From Tetraselmis striata (lineage: Eukaryota; Chlorophyta; Chlorodendrophyceae; Chlorodendrales; Chlorodendraceae), in assembly GCA_006384855.1 (NCBI GenBank), contig VCJN01003080.1, forward strand, positions 1 to 64,000: a stretch of 64,000 nt of DNA. Reading direction: 5' to 3'. Below the pieces are notes generated by a model. That model had not been told where the DNA came from, ran no database searches, and was given only the letters and a program-made list of their open reading frames with translations. The position numbers and the translations under genes were made by a program. Positions 1 to 13,000 of this stretch are shown here, piece by piece (position 1 is the first letter of the stretch; each line of letters begins with the position of its first letter).

Positions 1-2047
1 CGTGACCGCTTAGACTGGGATATGTACCCACTTTTCGGGCACATTTCAGGTGCAATGCAATACTATACGAGAGTACTAGCTAAGAATGACAAATCGGCGT
101 GTCCTCTTCGCGCCCTCTGTCGCGTAAAGTACTGCTATCCGCCTCCCCTAGGTGGCAGCGCTACTTCGCGCCATATTGCGCGCCCCGGTGGCCCACCCTG
201 TTGGAGATTTCACTCCTCGCCCCACTGCACACCACTGCAATGGACTCCACTCTCCTTGACGTCCTTCTACTGTAACCGTCATGGCCGACCCTTCGCTCGT
301 CTGCCCCGCATGGCAGCAAAGCCTTTCGCCAGGCCCGAGAGCAAATTCAGCCTTACATCTCCTTCCTAGACAGTTTGCCCCTTCAACCGGATCACAGAGA
401 CAAGCTTTGAAAAGAGGGCGTGAATGCCGTTGCTGGACAACTGCTACATAGGCTCGCCCCTTCTCCGTGTCTGCCTTCGGAGGTTGGTGAACCTTTGCAT
501 AGCGCGCCCTCGTGCGCTACGGGTCCGGAACGTGCCGGTTCCGGCCCGCGGAGCCAACAAAGCAAGCGCCCAGAGCGCCCAACACCCTCGCCAAGTTTCT
601 GCCAGTAGGGGAGCGCTTCTGCGCAAGGGGCGGAAAAGCGTTTGAGATGCGACTGGAGGAAGGTTGGCGATGCACCCTTTCTCACGAGGCAAGCCGCAGT
701 GAAAGAGTTGATCTGGATGATGGACGAATGGAAGGCCCAATATGTCAGCAAGTAAGGGCGCGTATGTGAGTGCTCCTCACGTGTTGTGTCTGAAGGGGGG
801 CATCTTGTACCTGAATCTTGGCATGTTCCACGAGTATGTTCACTACCAGGGGCTGGGTATCGGCAGGTGTATAACTGCGCCTCCCACGTTAATTGCCCCG
901 CGCATCTCCGCATATGTCGTGATCCGATGAGCAAGCGCTTGAGATGCAGCGCGACCACCGCCTCCACATGCAGCAGGAGGTTGACGTCGTCGTGGACGGC
1001 AAAGTCCGCATTCCTCAGCGAGTTAAGCCAAGGTGAAGGAGCACGTCGACGACGCGCCAATGCGACTTGTGGAGAACATGGGGAAGGACGACAGGAAGAT
1101 CGCAACGCCGTTGCGGAAACGCCATGCCGCAGCGCGGGAATCTCCGGGCGGCAACGGGTACGGGGGCTCCATCTCCTTCCGCGGGCGGCAGCGGACGCAT
1201 GGCAAGGCGTAAACCAAGGAGAAGTGTCCGCAGATCGTAATAATTAGCCGTGGCTTGAGTAAAAGGCGTAACTTTGTAATGGCACTCCGCACTCCGACGT
1301 GCGACTCGTCATCTTTGCGAGTATAATGTGTTACAAACGGTATTGCCCAACGACCTATGGCAGCGAAGTTAAAGCTGCATGAATCCCTTGTCACAGACCA
1401 TACACGAACCCACGTTGCTGGACGAGGTGCTCCGAGAGATGCGCTGTTAAAGTCGCCGAATCTCTGCTTCCAACGACCAACCACAACGCGCGTCTATTGG
1501 TGTCGGGGTTTCTTGGGTGCTTTGGCGCGATGATAAGTACACCACCCACTGTCAACAGACTGTCGAGGTAGTCCATTCGCGGGAGGGGCCCTTGCGTCAA
1601 GTAGGTGCTCGGAATCTGCACGCAAGATATTTCCGCCTTGGAGGCCGCCAGCAGCGGTAGGAGCACTTATAGACCGAGAGGGGCACCCGGAGCTCCATAC
1701 CTTCTAGGCGAGGGAACCCGAACGCAAGTGCATCTGCGGAGAATCTTGCGCCATGGGGGTCACTAGCAATGTGTCAAGAGCCCTCGTTGGTTCAAAACCA
1801 AGTGCAGCTGCAGATGCTCCCGCCACAAGACTATGCAAGCGGGCAGAGGTGCGTTTTGCTTTGCGAGGACGGTCTGCCATGCTTTTGTGCACCGAGAAGC
1901 GTGAAGATGCCTCGAAGAATACAAGCGCGACGGTGCATGCGAGTGGTAGATGAGTGAAAAGCACAGCGGCGGAGTAGCATTCGAGGCAAAAACGGTTAGC
2001 ATGGAAGGGTAGCGACGCATCTCGTCAAAGGGCGGTGGACAGATGTG
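1..2047. other. Degenerate sequence with no supportable gene
   Basis: Open frames exist on both strands (for example 392-1105 minus and 786-1247 plus), but they overlap each other, have no recognisable domain and are broken by stops. The stretch lies on the interior side of the repeat end at 2048-2260, so it may be the inside of that element. I see no RNA gene here. Confidence 0.4.
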
Positions 2048-2260
2048 CAGTACATAGTGCTTATTTTCACTAGCAAGGTGAATAGTACCTCGTACAATGT
2101 TGGCAAGAAGAGGAATGTATCAAAGCTCAATTTCACAGTACATTCGTACAGTATTAGGCGTAACTCAAATTTGCACCCCCCAAAAGGGGTACAATTTGAG
2201 TTGGGCGGGGGGGTAATTTTGAGTCTAGAAATGTGCCCATTTTGACTCAAATATTGCCCT
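2048..2260 (-). repeat. Terminal repeat, inverted partner of 61805-62022
   Basis: Read on the minus strand this block begins with GGGCAAT, continues through TCAAAATGGGCACATTTCT and two short inverted segments around CAAATT/AATTTG, and ends near a conserved CTAGTGAAAT-like stretch. The same order of motifs with scattered substitutions is found on the plus strand at 61805-62022. The two copies point away from each other toward the window ends. They look like the outer ends of two copies of one transposon family. No target duplication could be assigned. Confidence 0.6.
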
Positions 2261-2262
2261 CT

Positions 2263-2800
2263 TCCCTCTACGATGTCATGAGCGAGTTCAATAATCTAGG
2301 TCCGACCCTAGTTGAGTCAATCGTTACCGCGACGTCCTCATTCGCCTCGTAGCCTAACGACCTTGTCGTCGCCAACCTCGAGTTTGCGACCCACCGCTAC
2401 GCGCAATCGCACGTGGCCGACACCTACGCAAACCCTCGCCTAGTTTGGCAGTCTCGCGTGAACGCATCCCTGACGGACGACGCAGCACTTTCAGTTTCAA
2501 TTTCAATCTATTCTTTTTACGGACGACGCAGCGGGTGTCCCCGTCCCGGGCAAGGCCCTCAAGCTCGCCGAGAAGGGCGTCAAGCCCGTGACGGAAGCTA
2601 GCGCAAGCAAGTGCGCGAGCCCCCAAGAACCCGCGCGCCATCCCCACCACCCGCCCCCCCCCCCCCCCCCCCCCCCCGGCCCAACCATCCAACCCGGCGG
2701 CACCGGCAGCCCCTCGCATCCCGGTGCCCCCCCATGCCCCGTCCGTGTCAACTGCCACAGGTGCGGCTAGCCGGGCCACTACTCATGTGACTAATGCTCG
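2263..2800 (+). pseudogene. Gag-like ORF remnant of a DIRS-type retrotransposon
   Basis: Translation gives a broken reading frame with in-frame stops that ends in a zinc-knuckle-like Cys/His cluster near 2750-2790 (CHRCG, a stop, then PGHYSC). It lies just upstream of reverse transcriptase sequence of DIRS type, the expected place for Gag. A poly-C run at about 2654-2677 interrupts the frame. The spacing after the histidine is not that of a canonical CCHC knuckle, so the domain call is tentative. Confidence 0.4.
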
Positions 2801-3386
2801 ACTGGCGCCAGACAGTAAACGCGCGCGATGGAGCTGTACTCCAGCCCCCGCCCCATGTGGCTTAGTCCCTAGCGCCTGTGCTTTTCCCTCGGCACTGTCA
2901 CGACATAGCGCCGACCTCGGGGCGAGCACAATATTCCCGCCCCTCGTCCGTTCGAACGACCCCACGTGGTCCCTCCCCGCCCGTTGCCAACCGCTCGCTC
3001 GCCGCAACTCGCCGTTTCGCCCCGCATTTCTCGCGCTTGGGGCGTCTACTCGGCTGTCGCCTTTCGTTCAACTTTCGGTTTCCGTGCAGCGGTAGTCGGT
3101 CCGGCAGTTCTCTAACCGGTACCAAGTCCCATAAATTTGATAAATTTTCGGGTAGTCTCGCATGCGCGTCGCACTACGCTCTCGGCCGCGCGAAGGCCGC
3201 GCGTACTCGTACCACTCTACCGCCGTACCCTCGCTCGGTAACATTCTTCGTGCTACCCCAAGCGTACTGGCACTGAAGCATTTTTCGTTTTTCGGGGTCG
3301 TTTCTCGCCCTCGAGGTTTTACCGATTGCTTTTGCGCTGTACTATAGCTAGCCCCCAGGCTGCATGCGCCCGCCCCGAAGCCCAAC

Positions 3387-5400
3387 ATGGCTGGGGGCGT
3401 TCGACACGGTCTCCCCTTCTGGCGTCGGATGTGTCACCCCCGCCAAAACGCGAAGGTGTTGGACTGGGTCACGAACGGCTACTCCATCGAGTGGGGCCCG
3501 GCTAGTCCGGCGCCTTTGTCGGCACGTCGCAACCAACACTCCGCATACGACAACGAACAATTTGTCGACAAGGAACTCGGCAACCTCGCACGCACCGCCG
3601 CCGTGCTCATGGTCCTCCAATGCCCGCATGTGGTTAGTCCCTTGGGCGTGGTTACCAAGACATGCTCGTCCAAATTCCGTTCAATTTTATATCAGGGCAA
3701 AACGAACGAATGTATGACCGATAATCCGTTCCATATGGAGTCGTCAATGTGCGCAAATGATCTCGCGCGCCACGGCGATGGCACGTTAGCCGTGGACCTC
3801 ACACATGGCTATCAGCACGTCGAATTCCAACCCGACTCCCGTCATTGCTGCGGTTTCGAGTGGAAGGCCGAGTACTAGGTGTATGCGGTGCTCCCTTTTG
3901 GCATGCGCACGGCCCCACGGGTCTTCGCTTAGACGATAGGCGTCCTAGTCCGCCGCTGGCGCGCATACGGTACCTGTATGATCGCGTACCTCGAGGATTG
4001 GTCGTTCATTTCGAAACCGGGCGCGCCCACGCGCTTGCGTCCCGCGTGTGCGATGACTGCGCCACCGTGGGGATCGTGATCAACGACGGTAAGTCCGTCC
4101 TAGACGGGGTCGGGGGGGGGGGGGGGGGGGGGTCAGCTCAAATACCTAGGGTTTGTCGGTGACCGCCTAAACAACAAGGTCTGTTGGGTCCCGCGGGACC
4201 ACCGGGACCGCGTGCAAGCCGACATCGCGGGCACCCTTTCCGCAGGCGGGGCCACCGCCCGCCGCATGGCCTCTATCTCTGGCCCGATCAAGTCCTTCGG
4301 ACTAGCCGTCCGAGGCATGGCCCACATGTTCACGCGCGCCTCTCAGGGTGCGGCATAGGCCGCTGCCGGTGTACGCGGTGCATGAGGTACTCGGATACGG
4401 CTGTCGCGGAAGTCCGCGATGAATTCTTTGTTGGCAGTTGGTGGTACGGCATTCCTTCTCCGCCCCCGTTTTCCCGGTGGCTGAGCGCGGACTGGCGTTT
4501 CGCTTCGCTATCGACGCGAACTTGGACAACGTCCAAACTTGGACACGTCCAAACTGATTGCCCACGGCTGTTTCTTGCCGCACGAGCGCCTAGAATCGTC
4601 CACACATCGCGAGACGCGCGGCCTCTCGATGGCGTGGCGGTCATTTGGGCGGTGGTTCCCTCGGGGCTGCGCAGCCGTTCATGTGGAGAACCATAATGTC
4701 GCCCACATCGTTGACCACGGTTCACGGAAAGCGGCCCTTAACTTCTTTGCCAAGGCGGTGGCGCGCGTCTGCGCGGAGTATGACATCGACCCTGTCGTAC
4801 TGTGGGTCCCGCGTACTGCTGAAAACACGGCCGCCGACGATATCGCGAAGTATGGCGACGCCAAGGACCGGATGTTGAACCCTGTGTTTTTCTTGGTTTT
4901 TGACCGGCGCTAGGGCCCTCACTCAGTTTACCGGTGCGCGATCTAGCTTTACTATTTGTGCGCGCATCTTTACTTGCGTTTTTGGTTTCCGGGTATGGAA
5001 GGTGTTTGATTCTTTCCTATTGTCCGACTGGTCTTGCGACAATAATTGGATTAATCCACCTTTCTCCCTCATCGGCAGAGCTCTGCGTAAACTACTGGAC
5101 GATCATGCGGTCGCTATCCTTGTGATCCCGGTTTGGAAGGGCTGCCACTGTTGGCCAGTGGTGGCCCCCGATGGCACCTCGATTTCGTGATTGACGCGGT
5201 GGCCCTACCCCACGGCAGCCCGGACCTCTTCCTCCTTAGAAAGGCTTCGAGCAATAATCCCGTCGCCTCCAGTGGTGCATCCTCGCGCTACGCGTCGACT
5301 TCCAGCCCGGCGCTCGCCCCCTTCCGCGAACGCTGCGCAACATCGCCCGCATCTTCTAAGCGGGGCGTCGTGGCCACCGCCCGACTGGCGTTGGCCGGGA
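3387..5400 (+). pseudogene. DIRS-type reverse transcriptase-RNase H-methyltransferase, decayed copy 1
   Basis: Domains follow in order across several frames. RT palm motifs appear as VVSPLGVV, LPFGMRTAPRVFA and YLEDW near 3630-4010; the last replaces the usual YLDDW catalytic pair. Connection and thumb-like sequence (YLGFVGDRL, MASISGPIKS) follow at 4140-4330. An RNase H-like ORF at 4539-4913 keeps RET and ENTAADDIAKYGD motifs. A segment with NPPFSLIGRAL near 5050-5130 matches the Dam-like methyltransferase motif region carried by DIRS elements. The frame is broken by stops at about 3877 and 3931, by frameshifts near 4390-4540, and by a poly-G run at 4112-4132. Tyrosine recombinase was not found beside it. 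The order RT-RNase H-MT, rather than integrase, supports a DIRS-like element over Ty3. Confidence 0.75.
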
Positions 5401-7300
5401 TGTCGTACCTGTGCCTCGCCGACGGCACCCGGGTACCCCGAAGGCGCACACTTTCCCGCCCCGGCGGCGTTCTCAGTACCTTCTCACGGACGGCCCGACA
5501 ATCGCGGCCGAGTCCTCCAATTAGCCCGCCTGCCCGGTCGCGGCGGCAAGCACCGTGGGAGCTGCCTTGTACTTGGTCGTTCATTCCGCCGCCCACGTGG
5601 CCCATGCAGACGATGCCGCCCACGTGGCCCTGTTATTCGGCGACCTGGTGCCCCAACATCAAGCGATAGGCGAAAATTCGCGCGGCCGAACCGTGCGTGA
5701 CGACCCGTATCCACACCCTCAGCCCCCAAATCGGAGTCCAAATCCTACCAACGGACGTCCGGGGGGTGACTGACCGCACCGCCAAACCCGCCGCCGCCGA
5801 ACCAACCGGATTGAGTGGCACCAGACTCCCCACTTCCACTGGGTCCGTCATCTTGCGGTTGGCCCGCCGGGAAACAGCCGCTAGCGTTCTGCAAGCCCAC
5901 TGGGCTGGAGAGGGCATAACGATCATCGACCGACAAGGCCGTCGCTGCTCCACCCGCCTGCTCGGAGCGCCGCACCTCGACGACATCGAGCGATACACCA
6001 TGTGTGGCTAAGCCCCCCCTCGTTCCGGGGCCACCCAGTGGCCGACATATGGCAGCGCCTAGCGGAGGGCCTCCTCCCGGCGTACGACCAGCCCCAACAA
6101 GGCGAAGTGGCGGTGGACCAACCGGCAACAACGCCAGCATACTCCCTGGCAAGGGCCGGAGTGAGAGCATGTGCCGAGTACACGGCCGACCCAGATGCTT
6201 AAGACGTCGTTATCTGCCACCCGACCCGCACCCTACTGGCCCTTATGGAGGTCCGCGAGGTGTGGAAGGCCCGCCGCTCGGCCGACTAAGTGGGGCTCGA
6301 ACTCCTTGATCCCGAAGCGGCACGCCTACTACATGATGTGTGCCGCGACGCCGTATTGGCGTTGCCGTTCGGCGACCATACGCATGGCCGAGCGGTGATC
6401 CAGGTCACCGTCGAACACAGTGAAGAACGCGAGGACCCGTTCCCTACTCCACACCAAGGCGTGCTGCCCCCGGAACAATCCAAACAGTTGTTCCGATGCG
6501 CATTGACAGCCCGAGCGATCTGCACCGGCTCCCTAGCCAACCTGAAGCGACCGACGGTCGAGCAGCAAGCAGAGGCCATCGCGGCCACCGGCAACTAGCA
6601 TAGCAACACGCTTCCGGAGCTGTTGCAAGCCAAGTGTCTGACGGACACCATGATGGCTGCTGGCGTCGACTTGCAACAATATCACACCGAGCTGAAATTG
6701 CTACGCGTGGGAGACGACAATCTATGTGCCATCTTTCTCGGCAAAGAGGACGAGGCGTTCGCGGACACCCTGCGACTGGCCGTGGCCCTCACCTCCCCCA
6801 TCGCCCTACTGCGGGCGGTCCGCCGCCGCACCATCGTCATCTAACTCACGTAGTCCGACTTTGATCCCTCGGACCTACTCATACACCCCTTCAGCCATAT
6901 GGTCCGAGAGGCGGGAGAGCTCAGCGGGAACGTTGGGCACAACAAGCTCCGACGCACATCGTTGGGCATGCGCAAGAAGGCTCGGAAGACTCCCCCCCCC
7001 CCCCCCCCCCCCCCCCCCCCACCCACCCAAAGAATCCCTCGCCCTCCGAGCCGAACAACGCCCGGTTTACACCCTCACCCTGCGGCGGACCGCCCAACAC
7101 CACAGCCTCATCTGCGGCACCCGCGCCACTGACAGAACGGAGAAGTGGCGTAACACAGTCTCGACGGCAAGCGGGAAGATCAAGGCCGCGCCAACTCCGG
7201 CGCCGGCCGAGAGGCGGCCAGCGGGCACAACGCCAGCACCAACGCACGGAATGACGAAAACCATTGACTATAAATAGGCCGGCAAAACCACCGCCGGCGG
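5401..7300 (+). other. Degenerate ORF segments between two DIRS copies
   Basis: Several open segments (5697-6011, 6290-6598, 6623-6844) follow each other in the same direction, separated by stops, and may be one decayed ORF, perhaps the Gag region of the next DIRS copy. No motif identifies them. A 29-bp poly-C run sits at 6992-7020. Function unassigned. Confidence 0.35.
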
Positions 7301-7419
7301 GGGAGTCACCCAGATTACCGAGTTCCGGTACTGTAAGAATCCCGTTTCCCAAATCTCCGCTCAGTATTCCAAGCCTGTGGAATAACGATCCAATGGGCCC
7401 TCAGACTCAGCTCCTGCTT

Positions 7420-8526
7420 TAGGACTATCTATGGCTAGACGGCTATTCGGCCTAAGTCCTAAGGGGGCTGTAACACCGCCCTCACGGCCAATTGCATGTT
7501 TCTCTACTTGGCCATCGCCCCTGCCCGTTTCTACCTCCGTAAGCTGCACGATGTGCTCAAGGCTCGCGACTCTTGGTCCGGCCGCGTCAAACTCACCCGC
7601 CACCCCGAATAACGTGGTCTGCAATGGTGGGTGGGCGTGCCCACCCAACACAACGGCCGCCCCATCAACCGCCCCATCGAAACCGGTTACATGCACGTCG
7701 ACAGTTCGTCGTACGGTTGGGGTGCCGTTCTGAACGAACACCATGAGGCTCGGGGTTTTTGGTCTGACGATGACCGCTTTGTGCACATTACCTTGAAAGA
7801 GCTCAAAACCGTCCGTTTGGCTATTAAATCCCTCCTCACCATGCTCCGTAACCGTCAAATCCGCTTGCAAGAGGACAAGCAAGCGGTTGTCGGCATCCTC
7901 ACCAACCGCACCTCTCGCTCCCCGCGCCTCACGGCTGAGCTACGCAAAACATGGTACCTCATGGACACGCACGGCATCACCCTTTCCGTGCGCTTCATCC
8001 GTTCTTCGGCGAATATCTAGGCTGACCGTCTTAGTCGCGAGGTTGACTGCGACGACTGGCAGTTCAACCCTCCTCGATTCGCCTCGCTCACTGCTAAGTG
8101 GGGCGCTTGCACCATCGACCACTTCACGACGTCCGAAAACGCCCTCCTACCCGCTACAACGCCCGCTGGCGTGACCCGCAGTGCGAGGCTGTCGTCGCCC
8201 TTGCCTGCGCCTCTCCGACGCTGCATGGCGTTACAAACGTAGCTGGTCTACCCCCCTTGGAACCTCATTGGCGATCTTGTCTCTAAATTGGAGTCCAACG
8301 ATGCCCCAGCCATCGTCATTGTTCCCTACTGGCCTGACAAAGCTTGGCACCAGCTCCTCTTGGAGATGTGCTCCGACATGCGCTCTTGGAAGCTGTGCCA
8401 CGACCTCTTCATCCCTGGCCGTATTGGCGACCAACTTCCCGTCGGAGCACCCCGTTGGCATGTCGTCGCCTTCAACATTCCCGCCCGTGACCCTCGCCCC
8501 TGGTCTGCTGCGCTCGGCATTCTCTA
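7420..8526 (+). pseudogene. DIRS-type RNase H-methyltransferase, decayed copy 2
   Basis: The ORF at 7631-8020 carries an RNase H domain typical of DIRS elements: HVDSSSYGWGAVLNE, ITLKELKTVRLAI, LQEDKQAVVGIL and RSSANI, followed after a stop by ADRLSREVD. RT thumb-like sequence (LYLAIAPARFYLRKLHD) precedes it near 7500. Methyltransferase-like sequence follows over frameshifts at about 8140 and 8240, including TPPWNLIGDLVSKLE (usually NPPW) and VPYWPDKAWHQLLLE, and ends at a stop at 8526. It is a different subfamily from copy 1, judging by the differing RNase H motifs. At least three frame breaks make it non-functional. The split direct repeat end begins four bases after the stop. Confidence 0.8.
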
Positions 8527-8529
8527 GTC

Positions 8530-8856
8530 GGCAAAGAAGACGATCCTTGTGAAATGTTCTAAACTAGTTTATGTGGTTTCTGTAAATGTACGGGATAGCC
8601 TTGGCTCGGCGCCCGTAGCGCACGTGTGCGCGCGCATGATTATTGCGGGGGCCGGTCAGAGCCAGCACCTGCCACCACGGCGGACCGACCGGTCACTCTC
8701 CTTTGATGTGGCACGCTCCATCAAGCGCACCACAGCGCGCCCCCCCCCCCCCCCCCCCCCCCTTTTGCTGTGGGCTTGTTTGCCTGCTAATTCCTGATTA
8801 TCACGACCTGTAACCAGACCTGCCAATCTTCGGCAGACCAGACGTTCCTTGTGAAA
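8530..8856 (+). repeat. Right end of DIRS copy 2: B1-A2-B2 split direct repeats
   Basis: B1 (8530-8554) and B2 (8832-8856) are near-identical 25-mers ending in CCTTGTGAAA. The A2 segment between them starts TGTTCTAAACTAGTTTATG, the same start as the A repeats at 39251 and 42175. This B1-A2-B2 order is the known 3' architecture of PAT/Ngaro/Kangaroo-type tyrosine-recombinase retrotransposons. A poly-C run at about 8741-8761 lies inside A2. Confidence 0.65.
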
Positions 8857-10016
8857 TCTCCCTAACTACTGGAAGCTCTTCCGCCGTCCGCCGGTAGTGG
8901 GCCGGCGGAGCGCGTTCAGGGAGCTGCTGCGATCGTCAGTTCGCTTGTCTCATCCACACGATCAGAAGCTGTCCGCACCCGGATAAGGTCACTATTGACC
9001 CTGTTCCCTGTTCCTGTGTATGGGTGAGGGAAGCGGCTTCCAAGACAGTTATGACGCCCATCTGCTGCCGATCACGACAGCGACAGGCCGGAGCAATCGG
9101 CGGGGCGCGCGTAGCGGTTGTCGTATGTTCACGGTGTAATACCGAACATAACAACATCAGTTTAATAACGATATAGCCACCAACCTGAGGGTGCGGTTCC
9201 GCCCAAGCAGTACCAGTAGGTGCGTGGCCACCCACACTTTCCCAGGCCACAGTTACACCTTGTGGTGCCTGCCGAGGGTCTATCTGCCGCGCGCCTACTT
9301 GGGAGCTTGGCGTTGTGTCCTGGTGTGGGGTCACTCCGAAATAACCCCGACAACGAACCCTACGTTGGGCGTACGGCGGCCGGCTACGTTGTCTCAAATT
9401 TATAGAGGGTGGCACGACCTGCCTGCTATCCATGGCACGGTAGCTCGACATGGGGGTCATAAATAGTCTGCGCTGGGAGCCGCCAGCAGCAAACAGTAAT
9501 TGCGATGTTTAGAGCCCCATATGCCCCATAATCCGTCCCGGGGGCGATTTTTTTTTTGATCATACTACATGTAACTACCCAGTCTTCCTTACCCTATGTA
9601 CCGGTGTGAATTACAAAAAAGGCAGTAACAAATCCACCTACTACAACAAGTAGTACTAGAAAATCAACACAGCAAGCCGCCTAAAAGCGGCCCGCATCCC
9701 GCAACCCTATGTACCGGTAGTACTCGTACCTGCTGCTCCCCACGCGGCAGGAGTCCCCAAGGTAGTTGAGAGAGTACGTAGTAGTCATCTCGAAGACGTA
9801 GCAAGCGACTTTGTAGACGCATCTACTGCCGCCCCAGTCCCCGAAGGTTACATCTGCCTTGTAACAGGGGTCGTAGACAGCGGTTAGCATACAACGCCAA
9901 TCCATCGCCCGACAGCACAGCAGTAAACGCCAACTTTGCAACTGAGGCGCGCAGTGATCGGACGCAACGACAGACGAGTCGACAAAGTATTCTCTGGCCA
10001 GCTATTGACAGGACCC
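8857..10016. other. Intergenic region upstream of HAP2
   Basis: No supported gene. The 174-codon minus-strand frame at 8936-9460 has no recognisable domain. Positions 9600-9706 hold a fragment of the LINE 3'-end repeat (GTGTGAATTACAAAAA followed by the AAGCCGCC/GCGGCCC hairpin), the inverse of 20720-20830. The region should contain the HAP2 promoter, but no clear TATA box could be assigned. Confidence 0.5.
9600..9706 (+). repeat. Fragment of dispersed LINE 3'-end repeat
   Basis: Matches the reverse complement of 20720-20815, including GTGTGAATTACAAAAA, GAAAATCAACACAGCAAGCCGC and GCGGCCCGCATCCCGC. Related fragments lie at about 35098-35160 and 45138-45300. The hairpin-forming GCCGC...GCGGC is preserved with one change. 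Confidence 0.7.
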
Positions 10017-13000
10017 ATGCGCGGAAGGGAGGCGCCGCTGCGGAGTCTCAGCCTGGTTCCATCACTAGTATTGGCATTTTATCTGCCGCTTTTTTTCGTT
10101 CTGCAATACGTGCAAGTCGGCGGGGTCACGGTAATTGCAAGCACGTCACTTGAGACTTGCACTATATCGGGACAGTACGACGAGGGTCAGGATACCGTGT
10201 GTACAGAGAAAGTTGTCGCGGTGGTCGCCCTCGACGGCGGGACACTTGCGTCGACTGCCAAGCTGGAGTTTAATGTAAGCTGCGTCGGGGCCGACGCCGG
10301 ACGCTGTCCCTGTCAGTGCAACTATGTCACGCAGCCAAGTTGTGATTGTCGAGACTTGACGACAACGGCCGTAGTGCGTGTGGAGCGTAGCCCAGTGCAA
10401 GCCTCTTTTCCGCTGACGTATTTGCGCACTTTCAACGCGAAACCGTATGAGGCACGATCCCCCCACCCGTTGATGTTTCAAGCACTTCGAGTGTGTGTGG
10501 AAGATGCAATTTAAGCCCTGCACATCTCTTGGGCACACTCGACAGATTATAACTCACGAATACGTGCCTCTTCTTTCGTCGACTTTTACTTTTGAACACA
10601 GGATGGCGTGGTGACAACAAACTGCAACGCGGGCGACTTCGACCGCGAGCCTACATGCGGCTTCACCTACGACGTCGCAACAGGTGCTGAGAGATATTTC
10701 GCATAATGCTATGTGTTTAAGACTGCGACTGACGCCGACAGAGGGAGCGTGCCTCGTACGCGGACCACAGGACAGACTTCTGTCGCCGTATGTATATTAG
10801 TCTACGTGCTACAGTACTTGTGCGATCGTCGTCGGATAGCGATGTTAAGAATGAGCAACAATCGGGGTGAAAAGTTCAAAAGAGGCAGCCCCGCAGTTTT
10901 ACCCCGCAAAAGTAACGGTCCACACTTGGTACATAAAATACGCACAGTCTGCACACCGTCTGCCAACCTCGTTTACTGCTCCGATTTTGCGCCCAGACTC
11001 CCGCAGGCTTGCGAACCGTGCATGTTTATTGTGAGGCCCCACTGACGGTATCTGTCCCAGTTGCACAATACGACTTATGATATTACTTATTTTTCAGATG
11101 TACTTGTCTTTAAGAATGCACTTTCTCCTGTTTCACTTTTCCTCAAGAATCGCATATATAATAGACATATGGGTACATGGTTCGCTACTTATTTTATTGC
11201 ACGTGTCATCCAAGCTACCCAAATGTAGTACTTGCTACTATCCGACTGAAAGATATGATACACTGCAGCATTCATGACAATGTGTGTTTATTTGGAATTA
11301 CCACCGCTAGCTGCCTATGAGCTGAAGCACAGTAGCAGTACAAGTATAGTCACACTATATATTATATCACTTGGATATTTATTATCTCCAGCGCCCAAAA
11401 CAGCTATGAACACTGTATGCCTGTGCAGCCAACATTCAGTGTAATGAGGACACTGTAACCAAGAAAAACCTTTACATAGTAGCTAATGACGACATTATGA
11501 CTACAACCTGCATGTAGCAATGCGAAATGAAATAGAGATATCAGCCTTGGTACAAATGCAAGCTAGGGTAGAAGCAAATCATCGTACATCTTGATTGTGA
11601 ATTCTGATCGTTGCCACATATTATCTCTCTCCCTCCATGCTGCTGTCTCTCTAGGAGTATGTGTAGGGGTACTGGGACGGTAGGGGTTTGCTACTGTCCC
11701 CATGCGCTTGCACCGACCATATGTTTATTGACTGTTTTATCAGCAAAGCAATAGTCCTAATTTCAGTTTCTACCGGAGCATACCCATGCCAAGACAGTTT
11801 GACACAGATCGTATCATCAAACCCTGTCAGGAATTTGACAGCGTAGCTGGATTCGCCATTGCCAATGAGATGGCGCCGAGCGCCATGCAGGCAATCATAC
11901 ATTGTGTTTCTATATCATATATAATTACTATGCTGCGACATTAAATGAGAGTAACTATGCATGCATGGAGTATCACAGTCAGTGCGTGCACCAGTGTTCA
12001 GCATGCCGAGTAGTACACATATTTTGGATTGTGTTATATTTCCCGCTCAGCTTTCTGCACTGTGCTTTCAGGTCAAAGGATTGAAGACAGTCAGGGCTTC
12101 TGCTGCCGCTGCACTGCGTCAGATGCTTTTGATCAGACGTTTACGAATCAGAATGCACAACGAATGTGGGTGCCGTGTCTGCCACGTTAACTGTATGCTC
12201 AACACCCATCTTGGGCTCCATCCTGCGCCTTGGTACTTCCCAGAGATACCAGATGTTTCCGCCTTGCCCCGCTGCTTGCTCACAACTTAAAATGCAGAAT
12301 TATTCACAATTGCAGGCGAGGAAACCTATATTGTGGAATTGATGGAATCGTTGGCGGACGTCCTTTGTCTGCTTCAGCGCACTGCCTCTCAATGTCACAG
12401 TTCTGGTATGAGGTAAGAGCTGGAACTCACACACATGCGTCACAGATACAGAGGCCATTAAAATGCCCCTCCTGTTCAATGTAGTATTAATGTTGTCCCC
12501 ACTAGCTCTGAGACAGTTACTATGATATATAAAAAAGTATCATTGCCTGTGAATGGGCAAACGGTACAACTTACCGGACCCAGCAATTGCTGAGCGGAAG
12601 TCGGTGCAATATGTCAATTCGTATCATTGCCAATTGTTTAGTGGTCTCGGAAGTGGATGCTGACTGACCTGCTAAGCACGATATGCCTGAAGCAACGTTT
12701 GATCTTTACATAGCTTCTCGTGCAACACCAAATAAGCCACAATACATGTATCTATACATACATGCTGGCTCGCAGTGCCCATTTCTGAGATAGCACATGA
12801 CACGTGTTGCACTCAATCAACTCTCACTATTTCAGTGCACCACGTGGTCCTGCTACTCGGTGTCAAATAGAGTAGCATCCATTCTCACATTCTCACATTG
12901 CTTCTCTCCCAGGGTTTCACTATTGGGGAGTCATTGCTGCAATTTGGTGTTACACTCACAGTGGAATATCCAGGTGCGCCCCTGTTCCCCTCTTAACGCT

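Noticed and set aside
8936..9460. 174-codon minus-strand open frame
   Set aside because: No domain, low-complexity turns, and it overlaps a repeat-rich intergenic region. Length alone is not convincing in this GC-rich sequence.
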